Shown: positions 42,170 to 54,470 of the stretch, one piece after another | How positions within the stretch are numbered: the first letter of the stretch is position 1 | How the letters are laid out: each line of letters begins with the position of its first letter | Notes under the pieces: generated by a model | What the model saw: only the letters and a program-made list of their open reading frames with translations | The model's database searches: none | What the model was told of the DNA's origin: nothing | Translations under genes and position numbers: made by a program | Assembly (NCBI GenBank): GCA_032622095.1 | Contig: CP136066.1 | Location: forward strand, 134,199,917 to 134,263,916 | Length of the DNA: 64,000 bases | Source of the DNA: Siphonodentalium dalli | Lineage: Eukaryota > Mollusca > Scaphopoda > Gadilida > Siphonodentaliidae | Direction: 5' to 3'

Positions 42170-44320
42170 TAATGATTGGATATAAAGGTTAATTTTCTTC
42201 TAAGCTGATCATTGGAAAGATACAATGTCTGTAAACAGTGGACATATAATTAAAGTTATGGTTAGTATTTTCAAAACCATTCAATTGATACCAAAATCTA
42301 TACAGGCGAAGAATGTGTCATGATTATCACAGATGTGATTATTTATAGAGTGATCGTGCAAAAAATATTTAGCTATCACATTGTGTCAACAGGATTGGTG
42401 AAGGATGTTAATATTTTTAAGCAAATAAACCAAATGACCCTCACTATGCAGGTTAGGGGTGTGTTATCATAAACTGTGCCAGAACTATAAACATAATCAA
42501 TGGAAATATTTGACTTATCAAATCGGATTTTAAGAGGTTTATATCCAAACATTTCCTCTAAAATAATGAACTGATAAACACAAAATAGTCAACAAAAAGC
42601 ATGTCATTGGATTTAGAAACCCATACAATAAGTCAGTCTCAAGAATCTCAGCATCCTTAATATTATCCTGCAGCCAAATGCAATTGAGGGAATTTCAAAA
42701 TAAGACATTTCCTCTAATGATGAATATTCAATTGGTCATTTATTGAAACACTGACTGAACCTGGCCTAAAGTGAAAGCGATAATTTAATATATGTCTATC
42801 GGATAATATGTGTCTATGGAATGGTTAATTTTAATCCCAAATCCATGCAAGTGAAAAGTGGATCACCATCAAATTGGACATGGAATAGGAGAATGATCAA
42901 ATAAAAAACATCAGAAGACCATATGATGTGTGGAGAGGGTTAATCATTTTCAATGACATTATATGATGGAACTTAAGAGTCTTATAGTGTACATTAATTA
43001 ATGCCATGGACATGTTTCAACAGGGGGATTAACTTAATATTGCACAGAAAACAGAACTGGTATAGTCATCAATCACAGTTTGACAGATGATAAACAGGTC
43101 TGCCAGGCACCAGTGGTTAGCATATCAGGTGTCCATATCTATAAATTGTCTCATTCCAATAACACAGTGCTCATTTTCTCTTAAAACTTTAATAGTGCAT
43201 GGCAAACAGGTATAAATTATAAAGGGTCATAACTCTGTTATAATATATTGGATCAAACCCATATTCGAACTTGATCTGTATTTAGGGGTCAGAAATTCAT
43301 ATACCAAATTTGGTGTCGATCAGATGAAAAATGTTTGAGTCATCCTGGGTTGGATGAATACTATTTAAAAACAAGAGTGGAAAGGGTTAACTAAACATTA
43401 CCAAAATCCATACAGATGAAGAACAGGCTAAGGAAGACCTAGGTAAGAAATATGAGGCAGATCAGAAGAAAATTGTTTGACTTAGATGCATCAGATAGCA
43501 TTTGTGTGCAGGGTTAATTATTGTCTAAACCGATCAACCAATCGATACCAAAAACTATACAGGTGAGGGGTGTGTCATCATAAACCTACATATCAAATAT
43601 GAACACAATCGGACAAAAAACACTTTGGTTATAGCATCGGATAGCACATGCCCATGTGTGGATGCAAAGTGTTAATAATTTATAAACCGATCAATACCAA
43701 AAACTATACAGGTGAGGGGTGTGTCATCATAAATTGCACATGAAATTTGAACATGATCCGATAAAAAATATTCGAGTAATCGAATCGGATAGCAAGTGTC
43801 TACGGACGGACAGACAGACGAACGACGGATGGTTGATCCGGACGTCCGCATTATGTGTACCATACATGGTATGGGTACACATAAAAATAGTGTATACAAG
43901 AAGTCAGTCTCAACCCTAGGTAAGAAATATGAGGCATATCAGAAGAAAATTGTTTGACTTAGATAGCATTTGTGTGCAGGGTTAATTATTTTCTAAACCG
44001 ATCAACCAATCGATACCAAAAACTATACAGGTGAATATGAATCAAATATGAACACAATCGGACAAAAAAGACTTTGGTTACAGCATCGGATAGCTCATGC
44101 CTATGTGCGGATGCAAAGTGTTAATAATTTCTAAACCGATCGATACCAAAAACTATACAGGTGAGGAGTGTGTCATCATAAACATGCACATAAAATTTGA
44201 ACACGATCCGATAAAAAATATTTGAGTAATCGAATCGGATAGCAAGTGTCTACGGACAGACAGACGGACGAATGACGGATGGTTGATCCGGACGTTGGCA
44301 TTATGTGTACCATACTTGCC
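42170..44320 (-). repeat. Tandem array of about 147-bp units with two hairpin/microsatellite heads
   Basis: The landmark ACTATACAGGTGAGG or its variants occurs near 42301, 42448, 43558, 43707, 44026 and 44156. Read on the minus strand, the head at 43840-43885 has a GTGTACC...GGTACAC hairpin followed by GTCTGTCTGTCCGTCC; a second head lies at 44245-44320. Units between 42500 and 43350 are strongly diverged. Confidence 0.7.
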
Positions 44321-44329
44321 TTCATCAAG

Positions 44330-44600
44330 TTGAGTTAAAATGGTGGATGTTGCCCCAGCATGCCCTGCAATTGCCTACAATTTGTGGTTGATGAAAGGAA
44401 TTGGGCAGAACTTTCAAAAGTAATTCAGAGGAACGGTGAACTATGACTCATTACCATCAACATTGATCAACTTAATACAGGGTGGATGTCAAAATGGCAG
44501 CCAGATACCAAAATTCATTAGATTTACTCCGATAGCACTTTCAATGTGTGGTATGTGAAATCCAAGATGGCTATGTTTTTAAAGGAATTTTTGCAAAAAC
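44330..44600 (-). repeat. CCAAGATGG-family fragment
   Basis: Contains GTTGAGTTAAAATGGTGG and AAATCCAAGATGGCTATGTT; one to two decayed units. Confidence 0.6.
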
Positions 44601-44625
44601 TAGAGATGGGACTAAGGTAAACCCC

Positions 44626-44945
44626 CCCTTTTTATACCCCCCCCCGCAACAAGTTGTGGGGTGGGGGTATACTGGAATCAGCTTGTCCGTCCGTCCCGTG
44701 GACACAAATTTGTCCGGAGTTTTTCTCAGTCGTTTTTTTATCATTTTCCGTGAAACTTGGCACAGACATCAACCACCATGGGAACCTGTGGTGGAATTAT
44801 CCCCCCTTTTTCGTCTTTTGCAACATACATAATTTTGTCTCAGCTTTTATTCCTACATTTTTAGGTCAATATTTTTTAATCTTGGCACCGATGTTTAGTA
44901 CCATGGGAACCTGTGCACCTGCGATTATGACACCTGTCCGACTTT
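44626..44945 (+). repeat. Hairpin-headed CATGGGAACCTGTG element
   Basis: Head: TATACCCCCCCCC, a short loop, then GTGGGGGTATACTGGAATCA, followed by TTGTCCGTCCGTCCC and two units with CATGGGAACCTGTG. This is the only copy in the window that keeps the complete head. Confidence 0.8.
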
Positions 44946-44948
44946 TTT

Positions 44949-45720
44949 AGCTCACCTGAGACGAAGTCTCCGGTGGAGCTATAGTCATCACTCGTCGTCC
45001 GTCTGTCCGTCCATCAACTTTTTTTTTAAACATCTTCTCTGAAACCATCATACCAAATTGGTTCATATTTGGTGTGGATGTTCCCTAGGTGACTCTCATT
45101 CAGATTTGTTCAAATGAGGTCACTGGGTCAAATAGTTGTGAAACCAGGGCCATAATTCTATTCCTCCACAGTAATTCTTACAACAACTTCTTGTCCATAA
45201 CCATTGTGCCGATTTAGCTAATATTTGGTATGGAGGGTCCTTGGGTGACTGGTGTTCAGATTTGTTAAAATGAGGTCACCCGGTCAATTAGTTGAGAAAC
45301 CAGGGCCATAACTCATAGTAATTCTTACAATGACTTCTTCTACAAAAATATTGGGCCGAATTAGATTATATTTGGTACTGAGGGACCTTGAGTGACTGGG
45401 AATCAGATTTGTTCAAATTGGGTCACTGGGTCAATTAGGGGCAGAGCCAGGGACATGACTCTAAAAACCAAAAAATTACATTTTTGCATTTTGATCATAT
45501 TTGGGGTGGATGTTCCCTAGGTGACTGTCATTAATATTTGTTCAAATGAGGTCACTGTGTCAAACAGTTGCGAAACCAGGGCCATAACTATATTCCTCCT
45601 TGGTAATTCCCCAAAAAATAATAAAAAATTCAGGAACTCCTTGATCAATTTAACATACAAACAAAAAATATCACCCCCCCCCCACATGACCCAGAACCCC
45701 ACCCCCAACCAACAGCATTC
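44949..45720 (+). repeat. AGCTCACCTGAG-headed element, complete head
   Basis: Head hairpin AGCTCACCTGAGACGAAGTC with its partner GGTGGAGCT, then CGTCGTCCGTCTGTCCGTCC, then four to five units of about 150 bp carrying GATTTGTTCAAATGAGGTCA and CCAGGGCCATAA. It is inserted directly behind the element at 44626-44945. Confidence 0.8.
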
Positions 45721-46009
45721 CACCCTATCTCATATCCTAACTCACAGGTAAATAAAGTATATTTATTTAAATTCCCATTACAAGGCAACTCTCCTATGAA
45801 TGATAGACATGACACATGGCAAGGCAGATAGAGAGATAAAGAGAGCTTCTGCAGCCTTAGACAAGAGTCCCCAGGGAGTGTATTCATGTCATCCATAATT
45901 TAAATGAGATTAATGGTGTTATCAATGAAGCACCCTTGTTGTTTATATTATCACTCAGTGGTCATTAAAATCAGATTAATTTCATTTTCTCAAAGAGTGC
46001 CTGGCATTT

Positions 46010-47110
46010 GTAGAATGAGGTTCCCAGAGGGTGAATTTAGTGACGCTATCCTACACAGCAGGCTAGCATAACCAAATACACCCTCTGAGAACCTTATTCC
46101 GCTTAGGCCTCATCTTCTGGGAAGTATCTAGAGTCTCAAGATCTCATTCTGCTTAGGCCTCATCTTCTAGGAAGTATCTATAGTATCAAATTTACATTGT
46201 TGTTAGTTAAATTTCCCTTCTAGGAAGTTTCTGTATCCCTTAATTTGCAGAAGATAAAATTCATGATTGAGGTGCCCAATGGGTGAACATCACCAATTTC
46301 AACTGGGGAACTTCAATCTTATTCTAGGTCTTCCATCGCAGTTGAGGGCCTTATCAGAATGAGGTCCCCAGAGGGTGAATTTAGTGATACTAGCCCGCTG
46401 TGCGGGATAGCCTCACTAAATTCACCCTCTGGGTACCTCATTCTGCAAATAACAGACAGACTATTTCAAAGCTTGATTCAAGGCTAGCATCACCAAATTC
46501 ACCATTTGGGGACCTCATTCTGCTTAGGCCTCATCTTCTGGGAAGTATCTATAGTATCAAATTTACATTGTTGTTAGTTAAATTTCCCTTCTAGGAAGTT
46601 TCTATATCCCGTAATTTGCAGAAGATAAAATTCATAATTGAGGGGCCCAATGGGTGAACATCAACTTCAACTGGGGAAATTCAATTTTATTCTAGGTCTT
46701 CCATAGCAGTTGAGGACTTTATCAGAATGAGGTCCCCAGAGGGTGAATTTAGCGTCGCTAAATTCACCCTCTGGGGACCTCACTCTGCAAATGACAGACA
46801 CACTATCACACTATTTCAAGGCTTGTTGTATAATACATTGTGTTGCTTGAGGCCAGGCATACACAATGTAGGAACACACGCTTTTTGTGATGCTATCCGG
46901 CACAGCAGGCTAGCATCACCAAATTCACCCTCTGACGACCTCATTCTGCTTAGGCCTCATCTTCTGGGAAGTATCTATAGTATCAAATTTACATTGTTAG
47001 TTAAATTTCCCTTCTAGGAAGTTTCTATATCCCCTAATTTGCAGAAGATAAAATTCATAAATGAGGTGCCCAATGGGTGAATATCACCAACTTCAACTGG
47101 GGAACTTAAT
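46010..47110 (+). repeat. Large tandem repeat, 370-430 bp units with palindromic cores
   Basis: GAAGTATCTATAGTATCAAA recurs at 46171, 46542 and 46968. Each unit contains a GAGGTCCCCAGAGGGTGAAT palindrome; the one at 46723-46787 is almost perfect, and the one at 46356-46443 has a CCCGCTGTGCGGG centre. Confidence 0.8.
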
Positions 47111-47640
47111 TTTTATCCTTATCAGATTTGTGAAAATGGGATCACAAAGTCAAATAAGGGCAGAGCAAGAGACTTAACTATTTCACTACATAGTAATTCT
47201 TAAAATATGTTTGCAAGAACTAGTTGGCTTATATAGAATGGAATGTTCTTCCTTGACTGCAATTCAGATTTTTTTAATGGGGTCACCTGGTCAAATAGGG
47301 GCCAAGCGAAGGACAGTTTCCCTCTTAATATGCTTCCTTCACAAGGACCATCAGGTCTATTTGACTGATATTTATGATATGTATGAAGGGTGTCTGGGAT
47401 TCAGATTTATTCAGATGGGGTCACCAGGTTAAAAGGGTGGGACCAGGGACATAACTATATGTCTCTATAGTAATTCTTAAAATGTCTTCTCAAGGGATTT
47501 TGGACTATTTAGCTTACATATAGTATGGAGGAATCAGGAAGATCCTTTAGTGACTGAGATACAGATTTGTTAAAATGAGGTCAACCTGTCAAGAAATGGC
47601 AGTCTATGGGGAGTTAACACTTTTGTGTCCAATAAAATCA
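47100..47640 (+). repeat. Diverged AGCTCACC-family units
   Basis: Repeated CAGATTTGTTAAAATGAGGT, TAGTAATTCTTAAAAT and GGGTCAAATAGGGGC-like text at about 120-bp spacing, without a head. Confidence 0.6.
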
Positions 47641-47769
47641 TAGAAATACCAAATTCATTAAAACATCTACCTTGGAACCACCTGACTGATTGGTCTGACA
47701 TACATGTATTGTGTTTTGGGTCCATGGATAATTGGGCTTCAAACATGTTTAAATGGTTTTTAGAAAAAG

Positions 47770-48095
47770 GCGCTTGTGAGATTGGAAATTTCTAACAATT
47801 GAGAAAGTTTGAGGTGTCGGTTGTGAAATTCCAACCTAAGACTTGGGAGTCTGGATCCCGGTCGGGAGGGGACTTGTTGAGCTGGAGGAGGGGGGTGATC
47901 AGTAGTGTACAGTTGGCAATTTCAAGGTGGTTTTTTACCAAGCTACATACTTGAAGTCTCTCTAGCCACATATCCTGTTTAAATCTACTTCTTTTAAAGT
48001 GATTATGAAAAGTGCTGACTGTTTTGGTCTCCAGAGTCCCAGTCTTATCAGTCTTTGCAGTCTGGTGAGCGACCCCAGTCATTGACTGTCTTGTT
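47770..48095 (+). repeat. Dispersed repeat, third copy
   Basis: Shares CAATTTCAAGGTG, TAAAGTGATTATG-like text and CAGTCTGGTGAGCGACCC with 28975-29190 and 32380-32750. Confidence 0.65.
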
Positions 48096-48240
48096 TTGTG
48101 GAGTTATTCCTCTTTTTCGACTTGGAACATTTTCGCAACATGCATAATTTTGTCCGAACTTTTATTTTTGGTGGAGTTAGCCCCCTTTTTAAACTTACAA
48201 AATCTTCTCAAAATGCATAATAAATCAAAATAAGTTGAAA
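48093..48240 (+). repeat. CATGGGAACC-family fragment (end part)
   Basis: Contains TTCGACTTGGAACATTTTCG and GCATAATTTTGTCCGAACTT, but lacks the head. Confidence 0.6.
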
Positions 48241-48908
48241 CAAGAGGTGTGCACTCGAGTGCTAGCATACCCCCACCGTGGCAAATTCAACCCGCATTAT
48301 CCGTAAGCTCAACCAAAAAGATTTTTAACTTTAAAGAAAAATTCGGACTAATAATATCGATATGGTGTCACAAGAAGCTTGTACAGAAAAAATTATTCAA
48401 ATCGGTTCATATTTGTTAAAGTTATTAAGTCAGACAGAATTTTCTAAGTCAAAATAAGTCGGAAATGAGGTGTAATATTACGAAAAACAGTCTGAGCCAA
48501 TCCCTAGCCGCATCATGTAGAGAGGCTATTGTGAGAAGCATGTATACCAAAAATTATTGAAATCGGTTCATATTTGTTAAAGTTATTAAGTCAGAAAGAA
48601 TTTTCTAAGTTAAAATAAGTCGAAAAAGAGGCGTAACTTGAAAAAAAAAGTCGGACCGAACCGCAATTAGCATCATGCGGAGAGACCGTCCTAAGGAGAT
48701 TGCATATACAAAAAATTATTGAAATCGGTTCATAGTTGTTCGAGTTATGAGGTCGGATGGACGGACGGACAAATGGACGGAGAAAGCATGATGGACGGAC
48801 GGACGCAGTCAATCCAGTATACCCCCCATTTTCTTCGAAAGTGGGGGTATAATAACATGTTGAATATGGGGGGTATACCGCAGTCCCATCTGGGACAGGC
48901 CCAACTCT
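48240..48908 (-). repeat. Hairpin-headed array of 161-bp units
   Basis: ATCGGTTCATATTTGTTAAA lies at 48401, 48562 and 48724. Read on the minus strand, the head is TATACCCCCACTTTCGAAGA with its complement, followed by GTCCGTCCGTCC-type text. A TCCCATCTGGGA motif (48885) is attached beyond the head. Confidence 0.8.
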
Positions 48909-49019
48909 AGTTCAACATGTTTTTCCAATGAAGTAGCCATTACCATACCGGTATATTGGGATTGGTCAATAGTGTCACTGGAAACGAACTACTTACCTGC
49001 AGCTGCTCACCTGTGCAAC

Positions 49020-49350
49020 CTCAAATCTCAAGTCGAAGAATGTCATAACTCAGTCAAAAATGTTTGGACCGAACTCCAAATCGCAGGTTCCCATGATGAT
49101 TGACCCCTGTAGCAATTGGATTCAAAATGAACAAGAACATTCTGAGAAAACGTCCAGTAAAAACTCAAGACATAATTTTCTAAACCAAAAAAGGGGGATA
49201 ACTCCACAGAAAAAGTCTGACGGACCTCATAATGACAGGTGCACAGGTTCCCATGGTACTAAATAACTGTGCCAAGTTTTTTTTTAAATTGACCGACAAT
49301 GACAATTGTTGGAAAAAAAGCTCGGACAAAATTATGTGTCTTGTCAAAAT
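49020..49350 (-). repeat. CATGGGAACC-family, reverse units
   Basis: CACAGGTTCCCATGGTACTA and CGCAGGTTCCCATGATG are two units about 165 bp apart in reverse orientation. Confidence 0.7.
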
Positions 49351-49375
49351 GGACAAGATGATTCTAGTATCCCCC

Positions 49376-49640
49376 CCCCCACCTCATTGCAGATGGCTCC
49401 CATCTGGAAATCATCCCGAAGACCCATATGAAGTTTGGTGACGATTGGATGATGGAAGTGGCTTGTAGGGTGTGCCAAAGGATTTTGAGATGCAAAGAGT
49501 CAAATCCAAGATGGCCACTGGCAACCATGCATGTTTTTCAATGGAATTGGAAAATTTGATGGATACCATCCAGTGGTCATCCAAGAGATTCATATGAAGC
49601 AATTTTTTAAATATTGCCAATTGGATAAGAATTCAAGTAA
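49376..49640 (-). repeat. CCAAGATGG-family fragment
   Basis: GGCTCCCATCTGG, CATATGAAGTTTGGTGACGA and AATCCAAGATGGCCACTGG mark one and a half units. Confidence 0.7.
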
Positions 49641-49873
49641 GATACACTGCATGAGATATATTTATTTTTCGTGACCAGATCAATATCATACATTTTGTCA
49701 ATAAAAGAGGTTGGTTCACTTCATTGTCTGAAACAGTAGTACCAAGTAATGACATACATCAAGCTTTAATATTGGAAACAGATACAATATGGTCTGAGTG
49801 CCTTTGTACCATGAACAATATTTAAATGACATGGCTAATTTGAATCTCCAAATAAAAGGTCAGCAGACCACAG

Positions 49874-50915
49874 TGTCCCCCGACAACATGGCAAGTCGAT
49901 GCCGCTTTGTTAAAGAAATTTAAAAAAAATGTTGAAATTTTCTAAGTCGAAAAGGGTTAATAACTCCATAAAAAAAATATTAGCTATATAGATGTTGCAA
50001 ATCACCAACATGTTAGGAACAATATCCCAAAGTTTCAAATCTCTACATTTAAAACTGTAGGAGGAGTTGATTACACCATGAAGGTACCCAATCTCATCCA
50101 AAAGGCAAAAATGTTTCCAAATTTTCTAAGTCGAAAACCCCCCAAAAATATGGAAAAAATGAAATTTTTTATTAGCTATATAGATGTTGCAAATCACCAA
50201 CATGTTAGGAACAATATCCCAGAGTTTCAAATCTCTACATTTAAAACTGTAGGAGGAGTTGATTACACCATGAAGGTACCCAATCTCATCCAAAAGGCAA
50301 AAATGTTCCAAATTTTCTAAGTCGAAAACCCCCCAAAAATATGGAAAAAATGATATTTTTTATTAGCTATATAGATGTTGCAAATCACCAACATGTTAGG
50401 AACAATATCCCAGAGTTTCAAATCTCTACATTTAAAACTGTAGGAGGAGTTGATTACACCATGAAGGTACCCAATCTCATCCAAAAGGCAAAAATGTTCC
50501 AAATTTTCTAAGTCGAAAACCCCCCAAAAATATGGAAAAAATGATATTTTTGATTAGCTATATAGATGTTGCAAATCACCAACATGTTAGGAACAATATC
50601 CCAGAGTTTCAAATCTCTACATTTAAAACTGTAGGAGGAGTTGATTACACCATGAAGGTACCCAATCTCATCCAAAAGGCAAAAATGTTCCAAATTTTCT
50701 AAGTCGAAAACCCCCCAAAAATATGGAAAAAATGATATTTTTGATTAGCTATATAGATGTTGCAAATCACCAACATGTTAGGAACAATATCCCAGAGTTT
50801 CAAATCTCTACATTTAAAACTGTAGGAGGAGTTGATTACACCATGAAGGTACCCGATCACGGACGGACGGACGAGGGTCATTTCTATAGTCCTCCGACGG
50901 AAACGTCGGGGGACA
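49874..50915 (-). mobile_element. TGTCCCCCGAC-ended element with a 191-bp tandem core
   Basis: TGTCCCCCGAC at 49874-49884 has its exact complement at 50905-50915. Inside are five units: starts at 49941, 50125, 50316, 50507 and 50698, with exact 191-bp spacing for the last three steps and near identity. Read on the minus strand, the right end has a CCGACGTTTCCGTCGG hairpin and then GTCCGTCCGTCCGTG. The four nearly identical 60-61 codon frames on the minus strand are repeat by-products. Confidence 0.8.
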
Positions 50916-50929
50916 ATTATGTATACACA

Positions 50930-52374
50930 ATATAGAAGTATGGATCGTACACAAAATACTGATATGCAGACTTTATGTGTACTAAGTCTCTTAAAAAAAA
51001 CTTACCAAAGTTAGTTTTTTACAATATCAAGAATAGACTACTGGTAATAAGGGATGTCCTTTGTTTCATGCTGGAGGAAAAAAGGGATCCTTTCTTTCTA
51101 AATTCTATGACCTGAGTAAGTCTTTATGCCTGTATAACAAAAGTGTTTCAGGCAACAGTCAACGTATTTTGAACCCCGGAACTGGATCTGAATGCAAGAA
51201 AAGTGAGCATTACTAAATATAATTTCAGGCTTCGAACCACCACCTTTAAATAATTTAAGCATTTTATTAAGCTTGATATATATATATATCATCAAAATAA
51301 TCATTATGCAACACATCACCCAGCAACCAAGAGGCTTGACCATATGAAATGTACTCCAATAAAGAATCTGAATTATGTACATGTATAATACTACTCTTAA
51401 ACCATTTCAGACAATCAAACCATACTACCCCTTGAAATACAACATGAAATTCTACAAAGACAAACATATAGAGAAAACATATCAAGTTTCAATGGGGACA
51501 AAACTAACAGAAACCACCTATGAATTCTCATGATTCCGAAAGAAATATACTGTAATGGAGTAATTCAGTATAACAATTTTAACTCTTACCAGATCAGGCC
51601 TACAATAGTATGATATAATTTAAGGGTTTGGGAGATTTTACTCTCAGCATAGGCTGATATTGCAAGTATATATTTACAAGAAATATCAACTTTCAGAAAA
51701 CTCCACTCACCATCAGGTATCTTTTCCAGTATTAAAGAGATACATTAGAATGCAAATTATTACTGAAAATTGCTTAATGACACCATGAATGTGCTGGTAT
51801 TATTGGGCAATAGGAAGTGTTTAGTGAACCCCAACATCATTATAAAAATACTAAATTTTGTCTATAAACTCCATTCTGGGTTTCCCCAGCTATTTTTATT
51901 GCATTTTTAACTGGACTCCGAAGCTAGGTATCTTGTCTAATAGCAGCCTCAACTTAAACCTGAATTTATCAGAGGAAAACATATACTGTACTCTTCAAAA
52001 TGGAAGGTTCAAGATCCACTTGAATAGACAGTGATAGGTGCAGTTACTACGAATTAGGTGGCTGGTTTTATTGAGGCAAAGAATGGTCAGATGTGCGAAA
52101 TTGGGCAATAACTCGCTTGCTTTGTGGAAAAATTAGGTGTCTGTAAATACAACATATTGATTCATGACAAACACAAATACAATGCCAGTTTCCACTACAA
52201 AACCAAAAATGCATACTCATTCAGACTTGTCATACAAAAAATACAGACATTTGGCAAAAATTGCAGAGATTAAAGAGGATTACAATTAGATATTCAGTTT
52301 CAATTATTCTCCACATTTCAATGATATAAAAAATAGAAATGAGAACTTCATATAAGTTTGATTTAGGGAAGCAT
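50930..52374. other. Intergenic, no gene recognised
   Basis: AT-rich sequence. The part near 52374 is probably 3' UTR of the minus-strand LINE remnant. No poly-T was seen that would mark its end. Confidence 0.5.
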
Positions 52375-53335
52375 CTAAACAGGTATAGAGTCTCTACTAC
52401 GGCTAACCACCCTAACAGTGTGACTTGTTGTGAATAGAGAATTTAAAAGTTTCCATCTTTCAAAGAAAGTTTTTTCCTTCCTAGTGGAGAAGCGTTTCAA
52501 TGGTACCTCATCTATGTTTTTATAATGCTGTATTGTTTCTATTAAGACCTTCACTGAAGGTTCACTATTCCTGAATTTACAGGAATATATATACCTTTTA
52601 TATAGTAGAATACAAAGACTAATTATATTATCTATTTCAGTCTCAATTATATTGCAACCCAAGGTTACCCATTCTGGTGAAATGTCAAAGTTTATATTAC
52701 ATTTTTCCGCTATTTTTTCATGTAATGACAATAGTACTGATTTAGAAACTGGGCATTCATAGAAAAAGTGAAGCAGTGTTTCCTTTTGTTCTTGACAGAA
52801 GAACAACTCAGTTTCTGATAATTTGCATTTAAAAAGCTTTGAATTTGTGTATAAGATATCATGATTCATTTTGAATTGGAAAGATAAAAGCCCAGTGTCA
52901 TTTGTTATTCTGGCCGTGTTATTGTATACTGATTTCCACTGCTCAGCTGAAAATATTTTCCCAAGGCGGTCTTGCCATTTTTTCTGAGATGTTTGGGGTG
53001 ACAGGATAATTTCATTCAAGAAAATGGGGTAAAACTGTCTGCAAGCTTTTTCACAGTTTTTTAATTTAATTATATAGTCAGATGTCACACTGTTAAGGTG
53101 AATTGATGTCGATAAACCGTCTTTCCATGCCTTTGGTAAGGCTGTAATCAGGCCTATATTGGTGGTGAAGGGAGTTTATAAATCATACTTGCTACAAAAT
53201 TCCTCATATTTCATTATGCCAGAGGTTTCATCATTTATTAAATCATTTAAAAAGTAAATGCCCTTTTCTACCCAAGTCTTATATATAGTCGGTTTATTCT
53301 GATATTCTTGTTGTAAAAGAGCGGTTCACTTTGGA
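52375..53335 (-). pseudogene. LINE ORF2 C-terminal remnant (Tx1/L1-like)
   Basis: A 237-codon open frame (53088-52375) encodes a reverse-transcriptase C-terminal region: WQDRLGKIF, FQFKMNHDILYTNSKLFKC, FFCQEQKETLLHFFYECPVS (a Cys/His knuckle), then a basic tail. The same frame continues upstream to about 53335 through two stops: TAA at 53176-53178 and TGA at 53326-53328. The second stands where a Trp would fit. This upstream part has the typical TWVEKGIYFLNDL motif. The RT and endonuclease domains are missing, so this is a 5'-truncated, inactive copy. Tx1/L1-type affinity is inferred from the motif order. Confidence 0.8.
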
Positions 53336-53340
53336 TATCT

Positions 53341-54470
53341 TCTGGGGTTGTGGTGATAGATGTAGTTTGCAGGCAAGACCACTACAAAACTTACTAAATG
53401 AAAGAACAGCATGTAAATTGCAAATATTTTATACTCATCAATTTGTTAGCAAATTATTGCTTTTTGCTAAAGATTATTTGGCACTTGTTCTGTATGTTTG
53501 GCGTGTGATATTAAACAATGATATGTGACATATGTCACAAAACATATGTACATGTATGTACAGTAGAAATGTTCTTTTATATACTAAGTCATTCTTGGTA
53601 TCTGTTGATTTTAGTAGCTAATTTTAAACTATGAATGAGTCATTGCTGGTGTTTGTAAATGTTCATAAAAATATTTATTCTGTTACACGGTATGAAACCA
53701 GCTGTCAAAGCCAGAAAAAGTCACTCCATCTGAAAATCCAATATGGAGGCACAATCAGTTAAAGTTGAGGGGTTATTTACCATTCCAACAGGTTGTTATT
53801 TTATTTTTTAGTTCAGGAAAAATAAATGATTGCGAATCAAATCGAACAACAGTTGCACATTTCAAATGCAATCAAATGTCGCAAAGATTTTCAAGACCGC
53901 ACTGAATCAGTTGGAAATTATAAGAGCAACTGAATAGAAAACTAATGAAAGCTCAATTATTAAAATTGTTTTGTCCAGCATGAGCTTATAAAATCAGGAG
54001 ATATATTTTTTTGTGCTTATATCTCTAATCGTTGTAATATATTTTTGATAAAATTAGCTACATGGAGTTAAGAAGTAGTAAAATGTCAGCAAAAATAGTT
54101 CAACTCAAGAAATCAAGCACAAAAGATTTTTCCACCACAGGTACCAATTAAGGACATTTGTGCCGCATCATACAATGTGATGAGACTGAATTATACACAT
54201 GTGAGCAAATGCCATGGTGAATCTGTGTGATCCTATGCTATACTATAGTCTGAGTATGCAATGCTCAAATGCATGGCTCTTTCCACAGAATACTGGTGCA
54301 TCTGTTTCATTATAACAGATGAGGGACACATTCATAGACAGATCATTTCAATCTCATTTCTTGTCATCCAATGATCCTGAAAAAGATCAAGAATAATTGG
54401 CATTTGTAAAACAAAACAAATCTACAACATGATAACTTTGAGTACAATGTATACATTGTAAGTACAATCT
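53341..54470. other. Intergenic, no gene recognised
   Basis: AT-rich. No repeat from the rest of the window and no exon recognised. Confidence 0.55.

Noticed and set aside
47792-48082. 96-codon minus-strand frame
   Set aside because: It coincides with a dispersed repeat that has two other copies without this frame.
49941-50857. CRISPR-like regular array
   Set aside because: The genome is eukaryotic and the 191-bp units are contiguous repeats with no unique spacers.
50126-50881. Four nearly identical 60-61 codon minus-strand proteins
   Set aside because: They are successive readings of the 191-bp repeat, with no conserved gene features.
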